A stretch of DNA of 64,000 bases from the NCBI RefSeq assembly GCF_018604545.1, contig NZ_CP075896.1:7130001-7194000 (forward strand), written 5' to 3'. A program made the translations under genes and the position numbers. The stretch comes from Streptomyces koelreuteriae. Its GTDB lineage: Bacteria > Actinomycetota > Actinomycetes > Streptomycetales > Streptomycetaceae. The notes under the pieces were generated by a model. It had not been told where the DNA came from, did no database searches, and saw only the letters and a list, made by a program, of their open reading frames with translations. Shown here piece by piece: positions 18,534 through 27,028 of the stretch. Within the stretch, counting starts at the first letter, position 1, and every line of letters starts with the position of its first letter.

Positions 18534-18607
18534 GTGGACTGATGCATGACACCCTGTGGCTTGGATGGAGAGGTCATCCATGGCCAATCCGGGGAAGGTG
18601 GACTGAT
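18534..18607. promoter_or_regulatory. Candidate MocR operator in the yczE/mocR intergenic region
   Basis: The decamer GTGGACTGAT occurs twice in direct orientation (18534-18543 and 18598-18607), 64 bp apart, with an inverted repeat TGGATG...CATCCA (18562-18567 and 18575-18580) between. The repeats look like the AGTGGNCT-type core reported for MocR/PdxR boxes. The arrangement fits a dimeric MocR protein acting on both divergent genes. No match is proven. Confidence 0.5.
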
Positions 18608-18611
18608 TCCG

Positions 18612-20111
18612 ATGGCGCAGTGGACTTCGGCCGTGGGTGCGGCACAGCTCGCCCGACTGCTCAACTCCCAGCAGGAGCGCCCGGCAGGGCCCGGCACCCG
18701 CCGCCCGCCCGCCTATCGCGCGCTCGCCGACGGCATCCGCCTGCTGGTGCTCGAAGGACGGGTGCCGGTTGCCGCCCGGCTGCCCGCCGAGCGGGAACTC
18801 GCCCTCTCCCTGTCCGTCAGCCGCACGACGGTCGCCGCGGCGTACGAGGCGCTGCGGGGCGAGGGCTTCCTGGAGTCCCGGCGCGGCGCGGGGAGCTGGA
18901 CCGCCGTACCGGCCGGGAACCCGCTGCCCGCGCGCGGACTGGAACCGCTGCCGCCCGAGACCCTCGGCTCGATGATCGACCTGGGCTGTGCGGCGCTGCC
19001 CGCTCCCGAGCCCTGGCTGACCCGGGCCGTGCAGGGCGCCCTGGAGGAGCTGCCGCCGTACGCGCACACGCACGGCGACTATCCCGCCGGGCTGCCGGCG
19101 CTGCGGTCGATGATCGCCGAGCGGTACACCGCGCGCGGGATCCCGACCATGCCCGAGCAGATCATGGTGACGACCGGGGCGATGGGCGCGATCGACGCGA
19201 TCTGCCATCTGTTCGCCGGGCGGGGCGAGCGCATCGCCGTCGAGTCGCCCTCGTACGCCAACATCCTCCAGCTGATGCGGGAGGCCGGGGCCCGGCTGGT
19301 GCCCGTCGCGATGGCCGAGGGGCTCACCGGCTGGGACATGGACCGCTGGCGGCAGGTCCTGCGGGACGCCGCGCCCCGGATCGCGTACGTCGTCGCCGAC
19401 TTCCACAACCCGACCGGCGCGCTCGCGGACGAGGACCAGCGGCGGCAACTGGTCGACGCGGCGCGCTCCGCGGGGACCGTGCTGATCGCCGACGAGACGA
19501 TGAGCGAGCTGTGGCTCGACCCGGACGTGCGGATGCCGAAGCCGGTGTGCTCCTTCGACCGGGCCGGGTCCACGGTGATCACGGTGGGGTCGGCGAGCAA
19601 GGCGTTCTGGGCCGGCATGCGCATCGGATGGGTGCGGGCCGCGCCGGACGTGATCCGCAGCCTGGTCGCCGCCCGGGCCTACGCCGACCTCGGCACGCCC
19701 GTGCTGGAGCAGCTGGCCGTCAACTGGCTGTTCGGGACAGGGGGCTGGGAACAGGCCGTGGAGGTGCGGCGCGAGCAGGCCCGGGAGAACCGCGACGAAC
19801 TCGTGGCGGCGGTGCGGCGAGAGCTGCCCGGGTGGGAGTTCGAGGTGCCACAGGGCGGTCTGACGCTGTGGGTGCGGACCGGCGGGCTCTCCGGGTCGCG
19901 GCTCGCCGAGGCGGGGGAGCGGGTCGGCGTGCGAGTGCCGTCCGGGCCTCGGTTCGGCGTGGACGGCGCGTTCGAGGGGTATGTGCGGCTGCCGTTCACC
20001 GTGGGGGGCGCGGTGGCCGAGGAGGCGGCTGTGCGGCTGGCCGCGGCGGCGCGGATCGTGGAGGAGGGCGGCGCGGGGGGCGGTGAGGCGCCGCGGACGT
20101 TCGTGGCGTAG
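18612..20111 (+). CDS. MocR-type (GntR/aminotransferase) PLP-dependent regulator
   Basis: This 499-aa fusion has an N-terminal GntR winged helix-turn-helix (about 35-105, e.g. RLPAERELALSLSVSRTTVA and YEALRGEGFLESRRGAGSW) and a fold-type I aminotransferase domain (about 140-495). The PLP signatures VVADFHNPTGAL, IADETMSELWLD and the lysine motif TVGSASKAFWAGMRIGW are intact, so PLP binding is expected. MocR proteins use PLP as effector rather than for catalysis. ATG 18612 was chosen because the conserved sequence starts there. It is divergent from yczE with shared repeats between, indicating that yczE and the co-transcribed GDPD gene are its targets. Confidence 0.93.
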   Translation: MAQWTSAVGAAQLARLLNSQQERPAGPGTRRPPAYRALADGIRLLVLEGRVPVAARLPAERELALSLSVSRTTVAAAYEALRGEGFLESRRGAGSWTAVPAGNPLPARGLEPLPPETLGSMIDLGCAALPAPEPWLTRAVQGALEELPPYAHTHGDYPAGLPALRSMIAERYTARGIPTMPEQIMVTTGAMGAIDAICHLFAGRGERIAVESPSYANILQLMREAGARLVPVAMAEGLTGWDMDRWRQVLRDAAPRIAYVVADFHNPTGALADEDQRRQLVDAARSAGTVLIADETMSELWLDPDVRMPKPVCSFDRAGSTVITVGSASKAFWAGMRIGWVRAAPDVIRSLVAARAYADLGTPVLEQLAVNWLFGTGGWEQAVEVRREQARENRDELVAAVRRELPGWEFEVPQGGLTLWVRTGGLSGSRLAEAGERVGVRVPSGPRFGVDGAFEGYVRLPFTVGGAVAEEAAVRLAAAARIVEEGGAGGGEAPRTFVA

Positions 20112-20196
20112 GGCTCCGCGGCTCAGCCGCGCAAGGCGCAGCCGCCGCCGGGCCGGTCCCGGCGCCCGGCCGGCGTGGCCGGGGCGTCCGGCGTGG

Positions 20197-21885
20197 CTAG
20201 GTCGCCTTTGCCTTCGTCTTTGTCGGCTTGGTCAGGACCGGTACCGGGTTCGGGATCGTGTCCTTCGGCTTGGTCAGGACCGGTACCGGGTCAGGAGCGG
20301 GTTCCGGCTTGGGGTCCGTCGTGAGCGGCTTCGCCTCCGTGCCCTCCGGGTCGGGGACCGTCTCGCCGTCCGCCGGTGTCGTGCGGGGCGGGAGGAGATC
20401 CAGGACCGCCTGGCGGTGGGCGTCGGACGTGGTGTCGTCGTAGGGGTTCGGCGTGGCCGGGACCTGGAGGCGGTGGACCGGGCCGAGGCCCAGGCGGGCG
20501 TAGCCGCGGCCGGGCGGGACCTCCTCGACGGGGGTGGTGTGCGGGGGCGCGCCGAGGACGGACTCGAGCTGCTCGGCCGTCGCCGGGCCGAGGACCACGC
20601 GTGCGCGGGTGTGCTGCCGTACCGGCTCGCCGAGGGCGTCCATGGTGTCGAGCTGCTCGGCCACGACCACCGTCACATTCGCCGGGCGGCCGTGCCGGAG
20701 CGGGACCTGGAGGAGGGACTGCGGGTCCTTGCGGTCCTGCGCGGCGGCCAGATGGGTGAACGCCGTCGGACGGTCCAGGAGGATCCACAGCGGACGCTTG
20801 GTGTCGTCCGGCGGCGGCTCGCCCTCCTGGTGGGCCCGGTTGGCGGCGATCAGCCGACGTTCCGTCTCGGTCGCGGCCCACTCCAGGCTCGCCACCACCC
20901 CGGGCAGGCCGCATTCGACGGCCAGTACGCCGTCCCGGCCGGTCAGGCAGGCGTATTCGCCGGTGCCGCCGCCGTCGACGATCACCACGTCGCCGTGCTG
21001 GAGGGCCTGCAGGGCGATGGACCGCAGCAGCGTCGAGGTGCCGGTGCCCGGCTGGCCGAGGGCGAGCAGATGGGGCTCGGTGGAGCGCAGGCCCGTGCGC
21101 CACAGCACCGGGGGCACGTCCCGCTGCTGCTCGCCGTGGACGAGCGGGAGGGTGCGCTGGACCAGGGTCGGGTCGGTGAAGCCGAGGACCGTCTCGCCCG
21201 GAGCGGTGACGAAGCGCTGGGCGGCGATGTCGACGGCGAGCGGCATGAGCACGCTGACCGTCAACTGGTTGCCCTCCTCTTCCCACGAGAAGTGGTATTC
21301 GCGCCCCCGGCCCGACTTGGCCGCGAGCAGGCCCTCGATCCGGGCGCGTGACTCGGCCTCGCCGTCGGCGAAGTACGCCGGGTAGTGGATCACCAGATGC
21401 GAGATCCGGCCGCCGCCGTCGAAGGCGTAGGTGGGGAAGGCCTTCTCCCAGGAGCCGCCGTGGGAGTAGAGCGGCTCGGGGTCCTCGGCGGTGGAGAAGT
21501 ACGGCACGAGCGCTTCGTACAGGGACTGCAGGCGCTGGGTCTGCGACTCGTCGGGCCCGTCGGACGCCGCCGCGGCGCGTTCCCGGCCCTGCCATGCGGC
21601 CGCCGCCATCAGGGTGATGGCGGCGAGCAGCGGTCCGTACGGCATCAGGGCCACGACGAGGATCACGGAGGCCACCAGGAACAGCAGCGCTCCCCGTTTC
21701 TCCTTGGGGGTCTCGCTCCATCTGCGCCGTCCGGCCGCTGCCAGCCGGCGCAGTCCGCGCGTGATCGTGATCAGCGGATGGAGGACGTCCGTGGCGCTGT
21801 CGGCGGCCGTTCGGGCCAGCTCCCGGCTCCGGACGAGCTGCGCGCTGCCGTTGCTCAGGATGCGGGGGAGGGGACGCCGGGCCAC
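20197..21885 (-). CDS. Membrane-anchored ATPase-like protein with degenerate P-loop
   Basis: This 562-aa protein has two hydrophobic segments near 65-95 (GALLFLVASVILVVAL and GPLLAAITLMAAAAW), a domain with SHLVIHYPAYFADGEAES, and a nucleotide-binding-like domain from about 270 to 450. The P-loop reads LALGQPGTGTSTLLRS: the invariant lysine is threonine. A Walker B-like WILLDRP is present. It resembles FtsK/TraB-like membrane ATPases in layout, but ATPase activity is doubtful. The C-terminal ~90 residues are Pro/Thr/Lys-rich with a repeated PVPVLTKP unit. The start is GTG with GGAGG upstream. The small membrane gene at 22132 lies 52 bp upstream, probably in one operon. Confidence 0.75.
   Translation of the reverse strand: MARRPLPRILSNGSAQLVRSRELARTAADSATDVLHPLITITRGLRRLAAAGRRRWSETPKEKRGALLFLVASVILVVALMPYGPLLAAITLMAAAAWQGRERAAAASDGPDESQTQRLQSLYEALVPYFSTAEDPEPLYSHGGSWEKAFPTYAFDGGGRISHLVIHYPAYFADGEAESRARIEGLLAAKSGRGREYHFSWEEEGNQLTVSVLMPLAVDIAAQRFVTAPGETVLGFTDPTLVQRTLPLVHGEQQRDVPPVLWRTGLRSTEPHLLALGQPGTGTSTLLRSIALQALQHGDVVIVDGGGTGEYACLTGRDGVLAVECGLPGVVASLEWAATETERRLIAANRAHQEGEPPPDDTKRPLWILLDRPTAFTHLAAAQDRKDPQSLLQVPLRHGRPANVTVVVAEQLDTMDALGEPVRQHTRARVVLGPATAEQLESVLGAPPHTTPVEEVPPGRGYARLGLGPVHRLQVPATPNPYDDTTSDAHRQAVLDLLPPRTTPADGETVPDPEGTEAKPLTTDPKPEPAPDPVPVLTKPKDTIPNPVPVLTKPTKTKAKAT
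20224..20291 (-). repeat. Direct repeat (two 26-bp copies, 42-bp period) in the C-terminal coding tail
   Basis: The same 26 bp, containing GGTCAGGACCGGTACCGG, occurs at 20224-20249 and 20266-20291. Each copy encodes PVPVLTKP in the Pro-rich tail of the ATPase-like protein. Identity at the DNA level, including wobble positions, points to a recent tandem duplication. Confidence 0.8.
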
Positions 21886-21937
21886 TGCTGCCTCCGATGA
21901 GTGCGTACGGGCGGGATGCGCACGGCGTGCGGGGCCG

Positions 21938-22132
21938 TCAGAACTTGATTCCGCCCAGGAGGCTCGCCAGGCTCTCGCCGCCTGCCTTGATGCTCGGGGC
22001 GATGGCCGTGCTGGCCAGGTAGAAGCCGAAGAGCATCGCGACCACGGCGTGCGACGCCTTGAGGCCGTCCTTGCGGAAGAAGATGAAGACGACGATGCCG
22101 AGCAGGACCACGCCTGAGATGGAGAGGATCAT
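21938..22132 (-). CDS. Small two-helix membrane protein (64 aa)
   Basis: This 64-aa protein has two hydrophobic helices (ILSISGVVLLGIVVFIFF and AVVAMLFGFYLASTAIAPSI) separated by a basic RKDGLKASH turn. The Gly/Ser-rich end is GGESLASLLGGIKF. AGGAG stands 7 bp before the ATG. It is encoded 52 bp upstream of the degenerate-P-loop ATPase and is probably its partner. The pairing resembles small hydrophobic spread proteins next to TraB-like ATPases in conjugative elements, but no other plasmid genes are present; function is unknown. Confidence 0.75.
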   Translation of the reverse strand: MILSISGVVLLGIVVFIFFRKDGLKASHAVVAMLFGFYLASTAIAPSIKAGGESLASLLGGIKF

Positions 22133-22429
22133 TTGGGTTCTCCTGGTTCGCGGGGACAGTCACCATGAGTACTTCCAGGCTCACAGGATGTATCCATACG
22201 ATAAAAGGTGCAACTGGGTGGAAATCGGGTGGTTTCTCCCAGGCTGCGGCGTGGTCCGGAACCGGTCGAGCTGGGGTGTTGTGCTCGCCCGGGTCTGTGG
22301 TGATCTTTACCTCGGGCACATCGGGTCATGTGCCGCGCGAGCCAGTACCCTGGCGATTCACTCGTACGGCTGCACCATTCGCAGGCGTGCGCACCCGACG
22401 TGATGAGCAGTGGAGAGGCGGTCCGGCCG

Positions 22430-22822
22430 ATGACCGAAGTCCCCGACCCCGAGGTCGTGGAGCTGGCGACCAAGATCTTCGATCTGGCCCGGCGGGGACG
22501 GACCGAGGCGCTCGTGGCGTATGTCGACGCGGGTGTTCCGGCCAACCTCACCAATGACCGCGGCGACTCGCTCGTGATGCTCGCCGCCTATCACGGCCAT
22601 TCCGAGGCGGTGCGCGCGCTGCTCGCCCGCGGGGCCGAGGCCGACCGGGTGAACGACCGAGGCCAGACCCCGCTCGCGGGAGCGGCCTTCAAGGGCGAGA
22701 CGGACGTCATCAAGGCCCTCCTGGAGGGCGGCGCCGACCCGTCCGCCGGCACGCCGTCGGCCGTCGACACGGCTCGGATGTTCGGCCGGACGGAACTGCT
22801 CGAACTGTTCGGCGAGCGCTGA
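22430..22822 (+). CDS. Ankyrin-repeat protein (130 aa)
   Basis: This small soluble protein has three ankyrin repeats covering most of its length: TEALVAYVDAGVPANLTNDR, then GDSLVMLAAYHGHSEAVRAL with LLARGAEADRVNDR, and GQTPLAGAAFKGETDVIKAL with a last helix pair TARMFGRTELLELFG. It is presumably a protein-binding module of unknown partner. The ATG at 22430 follows GGAGAGG at 11 bp; an in-frame ATG at 22403 would add nine residues but has no ribosome site. It is divergent from the small membrane gene across a ~300-bp region where I see no definite regulatory site. Confidence 0.88.
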   Translation: MTEVPDPEVVELATKIFDLARRGRTEALVAYVDAGVPANLTNDRGDSLVMLAAYHGHSEAVRALLARGAEADRVNDRGQTPLAGAAFKGETDVIKALLEGGADPSAGTPSAVDTARMFGRTELLELFGER

Positions 22823-23018
22823 GCCGACCAGTCTGACCTGGAACGACACAGAAAACGGGGGAGGCGGTACAGGGCCGCCGAAATTTCGGTCGCGGCAGAC
22901 GGAAGAGCCGAGTCATCATGACGACGTGGTTCACGGACGTGATGGTTGGGCAGGTGTTGCCGCACCGCGCGGGCCGTGACGCGGTCCGCAAGGGGCCACC
23001 GACGAGAGGCAGAGGAAG

Positions 23019-23078
23019 ATGGTCTACAGCAAGCAGGAAACGGCGGGCACTCCGACGTGTTGTCGCGCGGCCAGGTAG
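23019..23078 (+). CDS. Candidate 19-aa leader peptide upstream of the HEAT-repeat gene
   Basis: A minimal frame, ATG to TAG, encodes MVYSKQETAGTPTCCRAAR. It has a good purine-rich ribosome site (AGAGGAAG) directly before the ATG and ends 45 bp before the ATG of the HEAT-repeat gene at 23124. The consecutive Cys-Cys-Arg near its end would suit a regulatory or stalling peptide, but nothing proves translation. The rest of the gap 22823-23018 has no feature I can support. Confidence 0.4.
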   Translation: MVYSKQETAGTPTCCRAAR

Positions 23079-23123
23079 TACACGTCCCCGGTTGCGTCGA
23101 CGCTTGATGTGAGGCTGTTTCCC

Positions 23124-24542
23124 ATGTTCGATCCGGTCATAGCGCCCAGCGGTACGCTGCTCGGCCTGCTCCAACGGGGCCGCGGCGACGGCACGCTGCA
23201 CGCGCTCACCGCCCCGCGCCCCGAGGCGCTCGCGGCGCTGAACCACTGTGTGCTGCGCGATCCCCGCCACGACTGGCAGGTGGAGAACCGCTCCCTCTAC
23301 TACGCCCGCCTCTACCTCGACCTGAACGGCGAGCTGGACGCGATCGAGGCCCATCTCTTCGACGCCGAGGACGTCCTCGACGCCGAGGAGTCACGCACCG
23401 GCCTCGCCCTCGCCGTCCTCGGGCACCTCGCCTCCTACGGCCGGCGGGACGCGCTCGAACTGCTGCGCAGGTACGCCGCCCACGGCTCGAACTGGGCCTG
23501 GGCCCTCGACGAACTCGCCCTCAGGGACGATGACGCCGGCCTGCGGGCCCTCGCCGCGCCCGTCCTCGCCCGGTTCCCGGCCGATCCGGAGGGCGAGGCC
23601 GAGCTGGCCGCGACCGTCCGCGACGCCTTCGAGCCCCGGCCGTGGCGGCTGTGGGCCGAGGATCCGCGCGAATCCATCGCCACCCGCGTGCGTGCCGCCC
23701 ATGAGACCGGCAGTTTCGACCGCTGGCAGCGGCAGATGCGGCCGACGGGGCCGCGCCCGGGCTGGAGCGTGCAAGCCGTCTTCGATTGGGCCCAGCAGGG
23801 CCTCGACCGGGGTGCCGCACTCCATGTCCCGGCCGCCCGCTGCCTCACCGCCGTGGCCGGTCCCGAGGACCGGGCCGCGATCGTCCGGGCCGCGAAGGAC
23901 GGTGGCGACGGAGCCCGGTGCACCGCCCTGCGCTACCTCGCCGAGGGCAACGACCCCGAGGCACTCGACCTGATCGAGGCCGCCGTGGCCACCGGCTCGA
24001 CGGTCGTCGTGGAGGCCGCCGTCGACTCCTTCGAACGGATGCGCAGTCTCACGGCCGTGGACCGGGCGCGCGGCTGGGCCCACCGGCCCGACGAGCTGGG
24101 TGCCGCCGCCGGACGCGTCCTCGCCTGCCTGGGCGGGGTGCACGACCGGGACCTGGTCCTCGCGGCGCTACGCGAGGCGGTGCGCGGCGAAGGCCCCGAC
24201 GCCCCGACCCTGTGGACCCTGGTCGACGGCACCGGACGGCTCGGCATCGCCTGCGCGGCACCCGTGCTCCGCCATGTCTACCGCGAGACCGCCTCCTCCC
24301 ATCTGCGCGGCCGGGCCGCCCGGGCCCTCGCCGCCACCGACCCCTCCTTCGCCACCGGCTTCGCCGTCGAATGCCTCTGGGACTGCGAGGAGACCACCCG
24401 CGAACTCGCCGCCCGGCACGCCGAGACCGGCGACACCCGGGTCGTGGAGCGACTGCGCCGGCTCGCCGCCGACCCCGCCGAGGAGGCCGAGGTCCAGACG
24501 GCCGTACGCAGCCGGATCGGTCCCGAGGAGACCGCTGTGTGA
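23124..24542 (+). CDS. HEAT-repeat (PBS-lyase-like) protein
   Basis: This 472-aa soluble protein is built from alpha-helical HEAT-like repeats: Ala/Leu/Arg-rich helix pairs are seen throughout, e.g. LALAVLGHLASYGRRDALEL, ARCTALRYLAEGNDPEALDL and HLRGRAARALAATDPSFATG. No catalytic motif, signal or transmembrane segment is visible. Such proteins are scaffolds or act on protein assemblies; the partner is unknown. ATG 23124 is preferred to a GTG at 23109 because the conserved-looking start MFDPVIAPSGTLLGLL follows. It lies downstream of a candidate leader peptide and 186 bp before the glycosyltransferase operon. Confidence 0.8.
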   Translation: MFDPVIAPSGTLLGLLQRGRGDGTLHALTAPRPEALAALNHCVLRDPRHDWQVENRSLYYARLYLDLNGELDAIEAHLFDAEDVLDAEESRTGLALAVLGHLASYGRRDALELLRRYAAHGSNWAWALDELALRDDDAGLRALAAPVLARFPADPEGEAELAATVRDAFEPRPWRLWAEDPRESIATRVRAAHETGSFDRWQRQMRPTGPRPGWSVQAVFDWAQQGLDRGAALHVPAARCLTAVAGPEDRAAIVRAAKDGGDGARCTALRYLAEGNDPEALDLIEAAVATGSTVVVEAAVDSFERMRSLTAVDRARGWAHRPDELGAAAGRVLACLGGVHDRDLVLAALREAVRGEGPDAPTLWTLVDGTGRLGIACAAPVLRHVYRETASSHLRGRAARALAATDPSFATGFAVECLWDCEETTRELAARHAETGDTRVVERLRRLAADPAEEAEVQTAVRSRIGPEETAV

Positions 24543-24728
24543 CCCCCTCTTCGCCAGGACGCCGGGGCGGATTCAGGCCGCCCGGGTGAACGAGGGGTGA
24601 CTCGCGGGTCAGGAGCGTATGGACGCGGCCTGACCTGCGCGGGTGCACCTCAGAACGCTCATAGGACGTTCCTCGTCCGGAAAGATCCACGTTGACGCGG
24701 CCACGTCCGGCCCGGCGACAACACCGGT

Positions 24729-25856
24729 ATGCGTGTCGTCATCGTGACCGAATCCTTTCCCCCCGATGTGAACGGCGTGGCCCACTGCGCGCTCCAGACC
24801 GCCCGGCACCTCGTCGATCGCGGTCACACCCCCGTCGTCATCGCCCCGGCCCCGGCGCCCGGCAACAAGCCCGACGCCTCCGCGCCGTGCCGCGTCGTCC
24901 ACGTCCCCTCCCTCCCGCTCCCCGGCTACCCCCAGGTCCGCGTCGCCCTCCCCAGCCGCCGCCTGGCCGCCACCCTCATCGAGCACCGTGCCGATGTCGT
25001 CCACCTCGCCAGCCCCTTCGTCCTCGGCGTGCGCGGCATGGCCGCCGCCGCCCGCCTCGGCGTCCCCGCCGTCGCCGTCTACCAGACCGACCTGGCCGGA
25101 TACGCCCGTACGTACATGGGCGCCGGAGAGGCCGCCGCCTGGCGGCGCATCCGCTCCGTCCACGGCGCCGCCGACCTCACCCTCGCCCCGTCCAGCGCCG
25201 CCCTGAACGACCTGGAGACGCACGGGGTGCCCCGGGTCAAGCTGTGGCCGCGCGGAGTCGACACCGAACGGTTCCGGCCGGACCGCCGCGACGAGGCCCT
25301 GCGCCGCGAGCTGGCCCCGGGCGGCGAGCTGATCGTCGGCTACGTCGGCCGACTCGCCCCCGAGAAGCAGGTCGAACTCCTCGCCGGTGTCTGCGGCTTG
25401 GAGGGCGTCAAGGTCGTGATCGTCGGCGACGGCCCCAGCCGGCCCGGCCTGGAGCAGGCGCTGCCCGGCGCGGTCTTCCTCGGCCGCCGCACCGGTGACG
25501 ATCTCGCCCGGGTCTTCGCCTCGTTCGACGTCTTCGCGCACACGGGCCCCTTCGAGACCTTCTGCCAGACCGTGCAGGAGGCCATGGCCAGTGGTCTGCC
25601 GGTCGTGGCGCCCGCCGCGGGCGGGCCGCTGGACCTGGTCGCCCAAGGGCACACCGGGCTGCTGGTGCCGCCGCGCGACGCGACCGCCGTACGGGATGCC
25701 GTGCGGGCCCTGGCCGCCGATCCGGGGCTGCGGGCCGCCTTCGGCGCCGCCGGGCGGGCCACGGTCGAGGGCCGCACCTGGGCGGCCGTCGGCGACCAGC
25801 TCATCGGGCACTACGCGAACGTCCTCGCCGGGCGCAGGACGGTGGTGGCGGCATGA
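24729..25856 (+). CDS. GT4-family glycosyltransferase (MgtA/PimB-like)
   Basis: This 375-aa GT-B glycosyltransferase begins MRVVIVTESFPPDVNGVAHC, the typical start of actinobacterial GDP-mannose-dependent alpha-mannosyltransferases of lipid acceptors. The donor site shows VGYVGRLAPEKQVELL and the EX7E motif EASGLPVVAP-type region (residues ~285-300, GPFETFCQTVQEAMASGLPV). It probably acts at the inner face of the membrane on a lipid or glycolipid. Its stop overlaps the next gene (ATGA at 25853-25856), another GT4 enzyme, giving a coupled pair. The sugar and acceptor are inferred only. Confidence 0.88.
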   Translation: MRVVIVTESFPPDVNGVAHCALQTARHLVDRGHTPVVIAPAPAPGNKPDASAPCRVVHVPSLPLPGYPQVRVALPSRRLAATLIEHRADVVHLASPFVLGVRGMAAAARLGVPAVAVYQTDLAGYARTYMGAGEAAAWRRIRSVHGAADLTLAPSSAALNDLETHGVPRVKLWPRGVDTERFRPDRRDEALRRELAPGGELIVGYVGRLAPEKQVELLAGVCGLEGVKVVIVGDGPSRPGLEQALPGAVFLGRRTGDDLARVFASFDVFAHTGPFETFCQTVQEAMASGLPVVAPAAGGPLDLVAQGHTGLLVPPRDATAVRDAVRALAADPGLRAAFGAAGRATVEGRTWAAVGDQLIGHYANVLAGRRTVVAA

Positions 25857-27028
25857 GCGCGCTCGGGACCGGCCAGTCGCTGCGGATCGTCCGCCTCGCC
25901 AACTTCGTCGCGCCCGCGTCCGGCGGTCTGCGCACCGCCCTGCGCGAACTCGGCAAGGGCTTCAAGGCGGCCGGGCACGAGCCCGTCCTCGTCGTCCCCG
26001 GCGAGCGGGCGAGCGACCGCGAGACCGAGCAGGGGAGGGTGATCACCCTCCCCGGACCGCTGCTGCCCGGCACCGGCGGCTATCGCGTCCTCGCCGACCG
26101 GCGGCGGGTGGCCCGGCTGCTGGAGGAACTCGCGCCGGACCGGCTTGAGGTGTCCGACCGTACGACCCTCAGGTGGACCGGCAAGTGGGCGCGGCGCGCC
26201 CGGATTCCGGCCGTGATGGTCTCCCACGAGACCGCCGACGGCGTGCTGCGCACCTGGGGCCTGCCCGAGGGGGCCGCCCGGCGTGCCGCCGACGCCCTCA
26301 ACGTCCGTACGGCCCACACCTACGCGCGCGTGGTGTGCACCACCGAGTTCGCCGAGCGGGAGTTCGTGCGGATCGGGGCACGCAACGTCGTCCGGGCCCC
26401 GCTCGGCGTCGACCTGGTACAGCGGCACCCGGCGCTGCGCGATCCGGAGTTGCGGGCGCGGCACGCGCGCGAGGACGAGACGCTGCTCGTGATGTGCTCC
26501 CGGCTGTCCGTGGAGAAGCGGCCCGGTACGGCACTGGACGCCCTGGAGACGCTGCGGCGGCGCGGGCGACGGGCGCGGCTGGTGGTCGCGGGCGACGGTC
26601 CGCTGCGCGCGCGGCTCGAACAGCGGGCACGCGAGAGCGCCTTGCCGGTCACCTTCCTCGGGCATGTCTCCGACCGCGGGCTGCTCGGCGCGCTCCAGGC
26701 CTCCGCCGATGTCGCCCTGGCGCCCGGGCCCGCCGAGACGTTCGGGCTCGCCGCGCTGGAGGCCATGGCGTGCGGCACGCCCGTGGTGGCCAGCGCGTCG
26801 TCCGCGCTGTCCGAGGTGATCGGCTCCGCCGGGGCCGTCGCCGCGGACCACGGGGAGGCCTTCGCGGACGCCGTGGACCTGCTGCTGGAAGGCCTGGAGG
26901 CGGACCGGCGCGAGGCAGCACGCGCGCGTGCGGAGTGCTTCGGGTGGAACGCGGCGGTCGACGCCTTCCTCGCCGCGCACGACGCGGCCGTCCCCGTGCG
27001 CCCGTACGTGCCCGGAGGCGTGGCATGA
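25853..27028 (+). CDS. GT4-family glycosyltransferase
   Basis: This 391-aa GT-B enzyme starts RIVRLANFVAPASGGLRTAL, the N-terminal Gly-rich acceptor loop, and carries VMCSRLSVEKRPGTALDALE and GPAETFGLAALEAMACGTPV, the donor-site Glu-containing EX7E motif, near residues 295-312. It is a paralogue of its upstream neighbour and overlaps both neighbours by ATGA, so three genes are translated as one unit. Two successive glycosylations of one acceptor are a reasonable inference; no substrate is known. Confidence 0.88.
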   Translation: MSALGTGQSLRIVRLANFVAPASGGLRTALRELGKGFKAAGHEPVLVVPGERASDRETEQGRVITLPGPLLPGTGGYRVLADRRRVARLLEELAPDRLEVSDRTTLRWTGKWARRARIPAVMVSHETADGVLRTWGLPEGAARRAADALNVRTAHTYARVVCTTEFAEREFVRIGARNVVRAPLGVDLVQRHPALRDPELRARHAREDETLLVMCSRLSVEKRPGTALDALETLRRRGRRARLVVAGDGPLRARLEQRARESALPVTFLGHVSDRGLLGALQASADVALAPGPAETFGLAALEAMACGTPVVASASSALSEVIGSAGAVAADHGEAFADAVDLLLEGLEADRREAARARAECFGWNAAVDAFLAAHDAAVPVRPYVPGGVA

